From Natronococcus sp. A-GB1 (lineage in GTDB: Archaea; Halobacteriota; Halobacteria; Halobacteriales; Natrialbaceae): 64,000 nucleotides of DNA. Numbering within the stretch: the stretch's first letter is position 1; every line of letters begins with the position of its first letter. Location: NCBI RefSeq assembly GCF_029688845.1, contig NZ_JARUKW010000003.1:124001-188000 (forward strand), read 5' to 3'. The notes beneath the pieces were generated by a model. That model made no database searches. It saw nothing but the letters and a program-made list of their open reading frames with translations, and was not told the origin of the DNA. Both the position numbers and the translations under genes were made by a program. Below, piece after piece: positions 35,818 through 43,937 of the stretch.

Positions 35818-36681
35818 ATGAGCGAACTCCGCCTCGACGCGACGCAGCTCGATCGCTACTCGAGACACGTCATCATGGACGAGATCGGCCCCGAGGGCCA
35901 GCAGCGCCTGCTCGAGGGCAGCGTCCTCGTCGTCGGTGCAGGAGGACTGGGATCGCCGGCGATTCAGTACCTTGCGGCCGCGGGGATCGGCCGGCTGGGA
36001 ATCGTCGACGACGACGTCGTCGAGCGCTCGAACCTGCAGCGCCAGATCGTCCACGCCGACGACGACGTCGGCCGACCGAAAGTCGACAGCGCGGCCGACT
36101 ACGTCGCGGCGCTAAACCCCGACGTCGACGTCGACACCTACGAGACCCGCCTGTCGGCGGCGAACGTCGCAGAGCTGGTCGAGGAGTACGACGTCGTCCT
36201 GGACGCCAGCGACAACTTCGGCACCCGCTACCTGCTCAACGATCACTGCGTGCTGACGGGAACGCCGCTCTCTCACGGCGCGATCTACCGCTTCGAGGGG
36301 CAGGTGACGATGTTTACGAACGACCGGGGCGGGAACGCAGCCGACTCGGAGGGTCAGGGGGCCGACGACCCGCCGTGTTACCGCTGTATCTTCCCCGAGG
36401 CGCCCCAGCCCGGTACCGTTCCCGACTGCGCGACGACGGGCGTGCTCGGTGTCCTCCCCGGGACGGTGGGCTGCATCCAGGCCACCGAGGTCGTCAAGTA
36501 CCTCCTCGGCAAGGGCGACCTGCTCGAGGGACGGCTCCTGATGTACGACGCGATGGGGATGACGTTCGACACCGTCGACGTTCTCGCGAATCCGGAGTGT
36601 CCGGTCTGTGGCGACGAGCCCGAGATCGAATCAGTCGAGGACGTCGCTTACAAGGGGAGCTGTTCGATATCGGCCGACTGA
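35818..36681 (+). CDS. ubaA: Ubiquitin-like activating enzyme UbaA (E1-like)
   Basis: A 287-residue E1-like/MoeB-ThiF family adenylyltransferase. It has the nucleotide-binding GAGGLGSP motif (residues 40-47), RSNLQRQIVH, the zinc-binding pairs CYRC (187-190) and CPVC (261-264), and the presumed catalytic Cys204 in PDCATTG. In Haloferax, UbaA activates the ubiquitin-like SAMP proteins both for protein conjugation and for sulfur transfer into molybdopterin and tRNA thiolation. A Gly/Asp-rich insertion (about 170-184) lengthens the loop before the first zinc pair. Confidence 0.94.
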   Translation: MSELRLDATQLDRYSRHVIMDEIGPEGQQRLLEGSVLVVGAGGLGSPAIQYLAAAGIGRLGIVDDDVVERSNLQRQIVHADDDVGRPKVDSAADYVAALNPDVDVDTYETRLSAANVAELVEEYDVVLDASDNFGTRYLLNDHCVLTGTPLSHGAIYRFEGQVTMFTNDRGGNAADSEGQGADDPPCYRCIFPEAPQPGTVPDCATTGVLGVLPGTVGCIQATEVVKYLLGKGDLLEGRLLMYDAMGMTFDTVDVLANPECPVCGDEPEIESVEDVAYKGSCSISAD

Positions 36682-36699
36682 CGCCTCCGTCCGTCGCTT

Positions 36700-37230
36700 T
36701 CAGCGCTCCGGTGCCAGCTCGAGCGCGTAGATCGCCGTCGGGTACGCCTCGCCGGCGATCTCGAACTCCGAGCGTCCGGTTCGCTCGAACCCTCGGGCCT
36801 CGTAAAACCGTCGCCCGACCTCGTTTCCGGCCAGCGTCTCGAGGCACAGTCGCTCGGTCTCCCCCGGTAGCACCTCGAGACACCGCTCGAGCAGCGCCGT
36901 TCCGATCCCCTCGCCCCAGTAGTCGGGTTCGACGTACAGCTCCTTGAGGCCCGCTTCCTCCGGGCCGACGAACGCCTTCGTCCCCTCGCCCCACCGGACG
37001 TAGCCGTAGCCCCGAACCTCGCCCTCGAGTTCCGCCAGGAAGATCCCGTTCCGATCCTCGCGCAGGCGGTCGGCGTACTCCCGGAGCTGCTCGTCGGACG
37101 CGTCGGCGCCGAACCCCGCGAGCACCTCGTCGGGGAGCAGGCCGTCGTAGGCCTCGCGGAAGGCCAGCGCGTTGACGCGGGTTATCGCTCGAGCGTCCGT
37201 CGCTCCCGGCTCGAGACGGCGCAGTTCCAT
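36700..37230 (-). CDS. GNAT family N-acetyltransferase
   Basis: A 176-residue GNAT acetyltransferase: VNALAFREAYDGLLPDEVLA is the N-terminal helix region. ELYVEPDYWGEGIGTALLER is the acetyl-CoA loop with its Q/R-x-x-G-x-G/A type signature (here WGEGIG). FYEARGFERTGRSEFEIAGE is the typical C-terminal segment. The acceptor, protein or small molecule, is unknown. The ATG at MELRRLEPGATDAR is preferred to the earlier Met because conserved sequence starts there. It converges with ubaA. Confidence 0.88.
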   Translation of the reverse strand: MELRRLEPGATDARAITRVNALAFREAYDGLLPDEVLAGFGADASDEQLREYADRLREDRNGIFLAELEGEVRGYGYVRWGEGTKAFVGPEEAGLKELYVEPDYWGEGIGTALLERCLEVLPGETERLCLETLAGNEVGRRFYEARGFERTGRSEFEIAGEAYPTAIYALELAPER

Positions 37231-37373
37231 ACTCTCGGCTCGTCGTCGTCGCCCAAAGTCGCTCGGGTCGCGTGTCATCCACCCTCGTTTCTCGAACACC
37301 CGCTCCGTCCATCCGTCCACAGCGAACTGCCCGAACCCCACGTTCCATGTGGGCGACGGTCGTACCCCGACCC

Positions 37374-38246
37374 ATGCACGGTACCGGCGTTCCCCTTGTC
37401 ACTCCGTTCGCCGACGGCGCGGTCGATCACGAGCGACTGCGGGCGCTCGCCGAGTGGCTCGAGCGCTCCGGCGTCGACTTCCTGGTTCCCTGTGGCTCGA
37501 CCGGCGAGGGGCCGGCGCTGACGACCGACGAACGTGTCGCGGTCGTCGAGACGGTCACCTCGGCGACCGATCTCTCGGTGGTCGCCGGCACCGGCCGGGA
37601 GGGACTCGAGCCGACTCTCGAGACGACCGAGCGCGCGGCCGAGGCCGGCGCCGACGCCGCGCTCGTGGTCACGCCCTCCTACTACGGGACCGACGAGGCG
37701 GCCCTCGTCGCGTACTACGAGGAGGTCGCGAGCGCCTCGCCGATCCCGATCTACCTCTACAGCGTCCCCAAGTTCACAGGTCGGGTGCTTACCCCCGAGA
37801 CGGTCGCGGCGCTCGCGACTCACGAGAACATCGCCGGGATCAAGGACTCGAGCGGGAGTCTCGAGTCGATCCAGCGCCTGCTCGATCACACCGACGACGC
37901 CTTCTCGGTCCTCGTCGGCAGCGGGAGCGTCTACGCGGCCGGGCTCGCCGTGGGTGCTGACGGCGGCGTGCTCGCGGTCGCCAACGTCGTCCCCGAGCGC
38001 GCAAGCGAGATCTACCGGCTCGACCGCGAGGATCGATCCGGCGCGGCCCGCGAGCGAAACGCCGTGATCGTCGAACTCAACCACGCCGTCACCTCGCGGT
38101 TCGGCGTCCCCGGCGTCAAGGCCGCCCTCGCGATGCGGGGGCAGTCGGTCGGCCGCCCTCGGCGACCGCTTCGCGAACTCGAAGCCGACGCGAAAACCGA
38201 TCTCGAGTCAATTCTCGAGCGAACCCTCAAACGTAACCAGACTTAG
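37374..38246 (+). CDS. Dihydrodipicolinate synthase/KDG aldolase family protein
   Basis: A 290-residue DapA-like class I aldolase. The Schiff-base lysine is Lys157 in IAGIKDSSG, the assisting Tyr129 is in IYLYSVPKFTG, and the pyruvate-binding loop GSTGEGPALT lies at 41-50. Relatives include dihydrodipicolinate synthase (lysine) and 2-keto-3-deoxygluconate aldolase. Without lysine-pathway neighbours and with an unusual LYSVPKF segment, a sugar-acid aldolase is as likely as DapA, so no symbol is given. Confidence 0.87.
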   Translation: MHGTGVPLVTPFADGAVDHERLRALAEWLERSGVDFLVPCGSTGEGPALTTDERVAVVETVTSATDLSVVAGTGREGLEPTLETTERAAEAGADAALVVTPSYYGTDEAALVAYYEEVASASPIPIYLYSVPKFTGRVLTPETVAALATHENIAGIKDSSGSLESIQRLLDHTDDAFSVLVGSGSVYAAGLAVGADGGVLAVANVVPERASEIYRLDREDRSGAARERNAVIVELNHAVTSRFGVPGVKAALAMRGQSVGRPRRPLRELEADAKTDLESILERTLKRNQT

Positions 38247-38302
38247 TTATTGAGGGCGGACGAATGAATCGCACAGGGTTACTGAAAAGCGTCAAGTTCT
38301 CC

Positions 38303-38318
38303 CCCGCCAAATGGCGGG
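38303..38318 (+). promoter_or_regulatory. Inverted repeat directly before the molybdate transporter start
   Basis: CCCGCCA-AA-TGGCGGG is a perfect seven-base inverted repeat ending three bases before the ATG. It could be an operator overlapping the transcript start, or a hairpin masking translation initiation. Its position before a metal-oxyanion transporter makes molybdate-responsive control an attractive but unproven idea. Confidence 0.5.
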
Positions 38319-38321
38319 TAG

Positions 38322-39425
38322 ATGGCGTACTCAATCGGTTCGGAGACCAACCGAGACCTCGAGTTCTCGACGTCCGAACTGACGGGTGCGCTAGGAGATT
38401 CGGTTACGGTCCTTCCGCTCGTCGTCGCGCTGGCCGCGACGACGTCCGTTTCGTTACCCCACGTTCTCGTCGGCTTCGGCGTCTTCCAGATCGTCTGGGG
38501 GCTGTACTACGGGATGCCCCTCTCCGTCGAGCCGATGAAGGCCCTGATCGGGCTGGCGATCGTCGGCTCGCTCTCGTATCCCGAACTCGCCGCAGCCGGA
38601 CTACTCGCCGGTGTCGTGTTGCTCGCCGTCGGCCGGTTCGGACTCGTCGGCCACCTCCAGCGGGTCGTCGGCGAGCCCGTCATCCGGGGCGTGCAGTTCG
38701 CAGTCGCCCTGCTGTTGCTCGAGTCCGCGGTCGGGCTCTCCCTCGAGAGCCTCCCCGTCGCGGCGGCCGGGCTCGCCGTCGTCGCCGTCCTCGCCGTCGT
38801 CGGCTACCGTCAGACCAGTGTTCTCGTCGTTCTGCTGCTCGGTGCCGTCGCGGCCGTCGCAACCGCGGGCGTCCCGACACCACGGGTGCCCGAGCCCGCG
38901 CTCTTCCCCGCCGGCGGGCCGTCGTTCACGGCGGGGGCGCTCGAGGCCACCGTCGCCCAGCTCGGAATGACGGTCGGCAACGCGGCCATCGCGACCGCCC
39001 TGCTCTGCGGCGACCTCTACGATCGGGACGTTCGGGCCGACGACCTCTCGCAAAGCATGGGTGTCACCTGCCTCGCGGCGGTCCCGATCGGCGGGGTCCC
39101 GATGTGTCACGGCAGCGGCGGGCTCGCGGGCAAGTACGCCTTCGGCGCCCGAACCGGCGGGGCGAACGTCCTGCTCGGGATCGGCTACCTCGCCCTCGCG
39201 CTGGTCGCCGCCGGTGCCCTGCTCGCCGCCTTTCCGATGGCGCTGCTCGGCGTCCTGCTGGTCGTCGTCGCCCTTGAGCTCGGACGGGCCGCGTTCGCCC
39301 CCGTCGACGACGGACGGGCGCTCGCACTGGTCGTCGGTGTCGGCGTCGTCGGTCTCGCGGTCAACGTCGGCGTCGCGTTCGTGCTCGGCGCCGTCGTCTT
39401 CTGGGTCGCTTCCCGCCCGGAGTGA
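38322..39425 (+). CDS. MOT1-type molybdate/sulfate transporter
   Basis: A 367-residue membrane protein of the MOT1 (putative sulfate/molybdate) transporter family with about ten helices. Diagnostic segments are ELTGALGDSVTVLPLVVALA, YYGMPLSVEPMKALIG and PIGGVPMCHGSGGLAGKYAF followed by GARTGGANVLLG. MOT1 proteins import molybdate with high affinity. This would supply molybdenum for the cofactor made with MoaE and the UbaA-SAMP system, both present in this window. Confidence 0.88.
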   Translation: MAYSIGSETNRDLEFSTSELTGALGDSVTVLPLVVALAATTSVSLPHVLVGFGVFQIVWGLYYGMPLSVEPMKALIGLAIVGSLSYPELAAAGLLAGVVLLAVGRFGLVGHLQRVVGEPVIRGVQFAVALLLLESAVGLSLESLPVAAAGLAVVAVLAVVGYRQTSVLVVLLLGAVAAVATAGVPTPRVPEPALFPAGGPSFTAGALEATVAQLGMTVGNAAIATALLCGDLYDRDVRADDLSQSMGVTCLAAVPIGGVPMCHGSGGLAGKYAFGARTGGANVLLGIGYLALALVAAGALLAAFPMALLGVLLVVVALELGRAAFAPVDDGRALALVVGVGVVGLAVNVGVAFVLGAVVFWVASRPE

Positions 39426-39548
39426 CGGCGGCTCCTTGTTCTCGTCCGGTACACCCGTCTGCACGCCATTTCACGACCGTCCGCGCGAGGATCCGCGCGG
39501 TATTCATCAGCGTACGTTCACCAAAACTTATGTTTGATATTGGCATAC

Positions 39549-39725
39549 ATGACTGGAAAGCAGGACAACAACAGAACTGAATCAGGTAAAAGCAATCTTT
39601 CGAATAGTGAAACCAACGGGCCGGCGGCGGCATCCTCCGGGACGATTAACCACACGAAACGATGTGTCGATACCACCATTCGGACGAAGCGACGGAACCG
39701 ACCGACGACTACGACGATCGGCTGA
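39549..39725 (+). other. Short hydrophilic frame upstream of the amidase gene
   Basis: A 58-codon frame (MTGKQDNNRTESGKSNLSNS and onward) in an AT-rich patch. It overlaps the beginning of the amidase-fold gene in a different frame. Its Asn/Ser/Gly-rich first half resembles the disordered N-terminus expected for an exported protein. It may be a displaced piece of the amidase N-terminus or a non-coding coincidence. I do not call it a gene. Confidence 0.25.
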
Positions 39726-40678
39726 CGGCGGGCGGCTGCGGGGCAGGCGACGGCTCTCGAGATTCGACCGATAGCACGGGCTCGAGACGGAGTCTGCTGA
39801 AGAAGACGGCCGTCTCCGGGCTCGTAGTGACGGGAATCGGAAGCGGCGCGTCGGTTCCGGTGAGTGCACACCACCGGGACGACCACCCCTCCGACCAGTA
39901 CGTCTCGGCCCACTCGAGCAACTACACCTCGGCGAGTCGTGGCGCGGCGGACATCAACTGGATCGTCGTCCACTGCGCGGTGACCACCTACCAGGGCTGC
40001 ATCGACTACTTCCAGCGGGACAACGACCGCAACGTCAGCGCTCACTACGTGGTCAGCAACTACGATCACACGTCGGGCGCTCCGGGTCACTGTACGCAGA
40101 TGGTCAATCACGCCGACATCGCCCACCACGCCCGCGGGTCGAACGCCAACTCGATCGGCATCGAACACGAGTGGCACGAGGACTACGGGAACTACTTCAC
40201 TGACGAGTGTTACCGGACGTCTGCCGACCTCGTCCGCTACCTGGCCGATCACTACGACGTCCCGACCGACTTCTACGACCACCCGTCCGCGATGTGCGAG
40301 CATCCGGGCGGCATCATCACGCACCGCCACGCGCCCCAGGACTACACGTCGAACGGAACGTGCAAGGATATGCCGGCCAAGAGCTGTCCCGGCCCCGACT
40401 GGGAGAACGATCGATATCGGTCGTTTCTCGACGGGGACGACGGCGGTGGCGGCGGTCACACGTTCGAGGACGGTGACTGGATCCAAACGACGGTCGATCT
40501 CAACGGCCGCGACGGTCCCGGTCTCGACTACGACACCAAGCGGACCTACCCGGAGGGAACGGAAGGCGAAATCATGAACGGCCCCGAGGACAACGACGGC
40601 TACACCTGGTGGGGTATTCACTTTCCGAGCTACAGCGAATGGGTCTGGTGTGCCGAGCGGTACCTCGAGCACGCCTGA
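39662..40678 (+). CDS. Tat-exported N-acetylmuramoyl-L-alanine amidase-fold protein
   Basis: A 338-residue secreted protein. After a polar N-terminus comes a twin-arginine signal (SRRSLLKKTAVSGLVVTGIG, RR at 42-43). Residues about 95-255 form an amidase_2/PGRP-like domain with the expected zinc ligands His104 (WIVVHCAV), His221 or His223 (THRHAPQDY) and Cys242 (KSCPGPDW). A short Gly/Asp linker and an SH3-like C-terminal domain (270-338) follow. Such enzymes cleave bacterial cell-wall peptidoglycan, which haloarchaea lack, so an attack on bacteria or a scavenging role is likely. Confidence 0.85.
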   Translation: MCRYHHSDEATEPTDDYDDRLTAGGCGAGDGSRDSTDSTGSRRSLLKKTAVSGLVVTGIGSGASVPVSAHHRDDHPSDQYVSAHSSNYTSASRGAADINWIVVHCAVTTYQGCIDYFQRDNDRNVSAHYVVSNYDHTSGAPGHCTQMVNHADIAHHARGSNANSIGIEHEWHEDYGNYFTDECYRTSADLVRYLADHYDVPTDFYDHPSAMCEHPGGIITHRHAPQDYTSNGTCKDMPAKSCPGPDWENDRYRSFLDGDDGGGGGHTFEDGDWIQTTVDLNGRDGPGLDYDTKRTYPEGTEGEIMNGPEDNDGYTWWGIHFPSYSEWVWCAERYLEHA

Positions 40679-40760
40679 GCCGGCTGCGGGCACGGTCTTC
40701 GCTCATCGTTCAATTACGTCTTTCCGTGCCGTTTTCACCGTCCTCGTCCAAGGTCTACCC

Positions 40761-40868
40761 ATGACTGCGCGATGGTTCGATCTGTTCGAGCGAGGAGCGG
40801 AGTACGACGTCAACCTCGAGGACGTCCGAGCAACGTACGAGGCGGGGACCGAGGACGACGATGCGTGA
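40761..40868 (+). CDS. 35-residue protein paired with a PIN-like gene
   Basis: A tiny frame, MTARWFDLFERGAEYDVNLE and then DVRATYEAGTEDDDA, acidic and probably helical. Its TGA overlaps the ATG of the PIN-like gene by eight bases, a tight arrangement typical of an operon of interacting proteins. Size and position resemble an antitoxin or an accessory peptide, but no known antitoxin fold is recognisable. Confidence 0.6.
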   Translation: MTARWFDLFERGAEYDVNLEDVRATYEAGTEDDDA

Positions 40869-41343
40869 GCGCCGCGACGAGCCCGAACCCACTCGAGTCG
40901 TCGCCGATCCGGCGGTGCTCGCGGCCGACCTGCTCGTCGGCGGCGAGGCCCGCGAGGCGCTCGATCACGTCCGTCGCCACTCCTGGCTCGAGCTGGTCGC
41001 AAGCGACGAACTGCTCGCCGAGACCGAACGGCTGGTCGCCTCGCTGGCCGACCCGGAGCTCGCGGCCGACCACCGCGAGCGCCTCGAGGCCGACCGCATC
41101 GCGGTCGACCAGCCAGAGGACGACCACCCGGCGCTCGCCTCGGCCTACCAGGGGCAGGCGGCACACCTCCTCTCGTACGACGAACGGCTGAACTCCGCGC
41201 AGGCGGGGCTCTCACTTCAGCCCCGCGTTTCGGTCAGTGTCCGTCCGCCGGACGCGTTCGCCCGGCTGTTCGATCCCGAGAGCCTCTACGAGGCGACCGT
41301 CGGCGGGGAGTATCCGGGACCGGACGTCGATCCTCGAGCGTAG
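40861..41343 (+). CDS. PIN-like domain protein (DUF7384-like)
   Basis: A 160-residue protein with PIN-nuclease-like layout. The putative catalytic acids are Asp16 in VVADPAVLAADLLVGG, Glu54 near LLAETERLV, Asp87/Asp88 in EDDHPALASAY and Asp107 in LLSYDERLNS. The order of an N-terminal VxAD strand, helical middle, DDHPALASAYQGQA helix and LxYDERL strand is that of VapC-type RNases. From memory it fits a haloarchaeal PIN-like family (DUF7384). It overlaps the 35-codon gene upstream, and an AT-rich pocket follows. RNase and toxin roles are inference. Confidence 0.75.
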   Translation: MRERRDEPEPTRVVADPAVLAADLLVGGEAREALDHVRRHSWLELVASDELLAETERLVASLADPELAADHRERLEADRIAVDQPEDDHPALASAYQGQAAHLLSYDERLNSAQAGLSLQPRVSVSVRPPDAFARLFDPESLYEATVGGEYPGPDVDPRA

Positions 41344-41435
41344 ATACGATTCGGCCGAACCATCGGTCCGTTACGTAGAGATGCGAACGGAACACTACAA
41401 TTCTTGTCAAAGAGATAGTTTTGAAGCACAAAGAA

Positions 41436-41442
41436 TTTATAT
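41436..41442 (+). promoter_or_regulatory. TATA element of the small membrane protein gene
   Basis: TTTATAT centred 25 bases before the ATG at 41464, the classic leaderless spacing, in a strongly AT-rich patch. Confidence 0.65.
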
Positions 41443-41463
41443 CTAATATAAATCAATTCTTAT

Positions 41464-41646
41464 ATGAACAGGATACACCTCAGTCTCGTTGGGCTACACC
41501 TCTCGATAGTAGGTGGGTTTTGGATAGTTAGTACGAACTTCACCACTGCTGCTGTTACAAATATTCACTATATATTACTCTGGGGTGGACTGGTACTCAC
41601 GCTCGTAAGTCTATTTCTCCCTTCCCAGACGAGAGTTGACAAATAA
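41464..41646 (+). CDS. Small AT-rich two-helix membrane protein
   Basis: A 60-residue protein with two hydrophobic helices (MNRIHLSLVGLHLSIVGGFW and YILLWGGLVLTLVSLFLP) and a short polar end. The codons are AT-rich and include AGG, ATA and TTA, unlike the rest of the window, suggesting recent acquisition or relaxed constraint. A perfectly placed TATA element supports expression as a leaderless mRNA. No family recognised. Confidence 0.6.
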   Translation: MNRIHLSLVGLHLSIVGGFWIVSTNFTTAAVTNIHYILLWGGLVLTLVSLFLPSQTRVDK

Positions 41647-41801
41647 TTCAGGACTGTATTCGTGCGCTTCTCTTGATGAAAGTCAACATCCCCAATTTAC
41701 AGCGGTACCTACTTGGCCTCTACTGAACGCGAGTCTCACCACCTACTCCGAATACCGAACCCGTGCTCCCAACTACGGATACCAATACTGTGCCCCAATG
41801 C

Positions 41802-41807
41802 TTATAT
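41802..41807 (+). promoter_or_regulatory. TATA element of the downstream membrane protein gene
   Basis: TTATAT centred about 27 bases before the ATG at 41832. The spacing argues that the second ATG of the frame, not the one at 41820, is the true start. Confidence 0.5.
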
Positions 41808-41831
41808 CCAAATCTAGATATGGCTGATCCA

Positions 41832-42221
41832 ATGGTTCTGGACCGGTGGTATCCGGAACGTGCGCCGACGTGGGCGGACGTGTTCGTCGTAGTTCTGGCA
41901 CTGATAGTGCTGTCGCGGCACCTGATCGGGACAGGCCCCATTCACTGGGGATGGGTGACTATCGGGTTTCTAACGGGACTCGGCTCCCTCGGACCGCTGG
42001 CTAACTCGGCGAGTGGTCTACGGGCAGGAAACTGGTTCCGAGAGATCGGTGGCGCCCGACGGATCGCAACGACTGCGGTGGCCGCACTCGTTGCAGCGGT
42101 GATCGCGTTTCAGTTCGATGTTTCGACCGCAGTCGTGGCCAGCTTCGGAATCGGCGCGATCGCCTCCGTGTTCGTCTACGTGATAGGACATATACTCAGC
42201 GCCCGCGAAATCGACGGCTGA
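41832..42221 (+). CDS. Haloarchaeal membrane protein, unknown function
   Basis: A 129-residue membrane protein beginning MVLDRWYPERAPTWADVFVV with four hydrophobic segments (about 14-28, 35-52, 74-92 and 98-120) and an SAREIDG end. I chose the second ATG because of the TATA spacing; starting at 41820 would add four residues. Known only as a haloarchaeal hypothetical. The DNA returns here to high GC after the AT-rich pocket. Confidence 0.7.
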   Translation: MVLDRWYPERAPTWADVFVVVLALIVLSRHLIGTGPIHWGWVTIGFLTGLGSLGPLANSASGLRAGNWFREIGGARRIATTAVAALVAAVIAFQFDVSTAVVASFGIGAIASVFVYVIGHILSAREIDG

Positions 42222-42338
42222 AAGGAAGGTTTGCTATCGAGCGCTTGTTCGCCATAGCCAAGCAGTACCACCCCGGGCCGGGACCCGGGAGTGTGTTCTC
42301 TCCTACCGGCCCCGACCCAGGGGACGGATTCGACCCGA

Positions 42339-42716
42339 CTACTGCCGAACCGAACCCTCTCGAGCCCACCAGCGCCAGCCGTAGTACAGCGTCGTCGCGG
42401 CGAAGCCGATCGCCCCGACGGTGTACGTCGTCGCCGGGACCAGAACCGCGGCGGTTCCAGTGAGGACGGCCAGTCCACCCGAAAGCAGAAGCTGGAACTC
42501 GAGTGTGCGGTGGCGGTCGACGAGGACGGCGAGGGCGACTGCCCCGCAGGCGTAGACCCCAATCAGGCTGGGGACGAATCCGACGACACCGCGATCACCA
42601 AACCCTGCGTACAGCAGGACGACCTGTGCGAGCAGGAGCGGACCGAGGACGAGGACGGCGAGCAGCTGTCGCTCGCGGTCGAGCATTCGTTCGTCGACCG
42701 TGTTCCCAGTCTGCAT
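42339..42716 (-). CDS. Small polytopic membrane protein
   Basis: A 125-residue protein with four hydrophobic helices: QLLAVLVLGPLLLAQVVLLY, VVGFVPSLIGVYACGAVALA, LLLSGGLAVLTGTAAVLVPA and TVGAIGFAATTLYYGWRWW. Starts with a polar MQTGNTVDERMLDRER. No motif gives a function. It lies between convergent and divergent neighbours and is probably transcribed alone. Confidence 0.65.
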   Translation of the reverse strand: MQTGNTVDERMLDRERQLLAVLVLGPLLLAQVVLLYAGFGDRGVVGFVPSLIGVYACGAVALAVLVDRHRTLEFQLLLSGGLAVLTGTAAVLVPATTYTVGAIGFAATTLYYGWRWWAREGSVRQ

Positions 42717-42845
42717 ACGTGCGAGGTATTGTCGGACAGGTTATAACTCCTCTCACCGGGAATCAGTAACACTGACGTGAGGACCGTCGACGCTCGGCGG
42801 GCGATACTCGAGAGCTTCTTACCGTCCGAGTGAGACGTAGGAAAT

Positions 42846-43937
42846 ATGTATGATTTCGTCGTCGTCGGCGTCGGCCCCGCCGGCGCGCGCTTTGCCCGGC
42901 AAGCCGCCGAGCGCGGCCACGACGTCCTCGCCCTCGAACAGGGGACGATCGGCACGCCGCTGGCCTGTTCGGGCCACGTCAGTACGGATATCTGGAGTAT
43001 CACGGGCGAGGGCGCCCGCGAGGAACTGCTCCAGAACGAGATCCACGGCGCGCGGTTTCACGTCGGCGGCCCCCGCAGCGACGCCTACCCCTTCTACAAA
43101 CGCGAGGCCGCCTCGAACGTCATCGACCGCGTCGGACTGGATCGTCACCTCGCCGACCTGGCTCGCGAGGCCGGTGCCGACGTCAGAGAGAACCATTCTG
43201 TGACGAGCGTCACGGAACGGCGCGACCGCGTCGAGGTCGTCGCGAGCGGACCCGACGGGCCCGTTACCCACGAGGCGAAGATGATCGCAGGCTGTGACGG
43301 CCCCCGATCGCGGGTTCGCCAGGAGCTCGGTCTCCCCGAGCCCGACGAACTGCTCCACGGGGTGTTGGCGTTCTCCGAGGAGGACGACTATCAGGACTTC
43401 GTCGACGTCCACCTCACGCCGCCGACCTTTTTCGCCTGGCGGATCCCCCGTGGTGAGGCCGGCGTCGAGTACGGCCTCGCGGCCCCGCCGGGCGTCGAGG
43501 TCACCAAACACTTCGAGGAGCTGATCGACGGCTACGAGATCGACGTCGCTCACCGGTGTTCGGGGGCGATCCCGATCGGCCCCGCGGATCGGGTGACGAG
43601 CCGTCGAGGCTTCCTGATCGGCGACGCTGCGGCCCAGACCAAGCCGTTCACCGGCGGCGGGATCCTCTACGGGACGACCGCTGCCGACCACGCTGCTCGC
43701 GAGATCGACCCCGAGCGTCCGACCAGCCTCGCGGCCTACGAACACGCCTGGCGCGAGGACCTGGAACGGGACCAGCAGCTCGGTCACTGGCTTCGCCGGG
43801 CCTACTCGCTGCCCGAGCCGATCCAGCGGATCGGACTGAGCGCGCTGTCGGGCGAGATCGGCGTTCACATGGATCGCCCGACGTCGCTCGTTTCGCCGAC
43901 CCACCTGAAGGCGATGCTCTCGAGACTGCGGCCGTGA
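42846..43937 (+). CDS. Geranylgeranyl reductase family FAD enzyme
   Basis: A 363-residue flavoprotein. The FAD-binding dinucleotide fold starts at VVVGVGPAGARFARQAAERG. The family motifs CSGHVS near residue 40 and PFTGGGILYGTTAADHAAREI near the C-terminal third are clear. Members hydrogenate the isoprenoid chains of archaeal membrane lipids and quinones. Several paralogues exist in haloarchaea, so the exact isoprenoid substrate is uncertain. A MATE exporter follows on the same strand after 82 bases. Confidence 0.88.
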   Translation: MYDFVVVGVGPAGARFARQAAERGHDVLALEQGTIGTPLACSGHVSTDIWSITGEGAREELLQNEIHGARFHVGGPRSDAYPFYKREAASNVIDRVGLDRHLADLAREAGADVRENHSVTSVTERRDRVEVVASGPDGPVTHEAKMIAGCDGPRSRVRQELGLPEPDELLHGVLAFSEEDDYQDFVDVHLTPPTFFAWRIPRGEAGVEYGLAAPPGVEVTKHFEELIDGYEIDVAHRCSGAIPIGPADRVTSRRGFLIGDAAAQTKPFTGGGILYGTTAADHAAREIDPERPTSLAAYEHAWREDLERDQQLGHWLRRAYSLPEPIQRIGLSALSGEIGVHMDRPTSLVSPTHLKAMLSRLRP

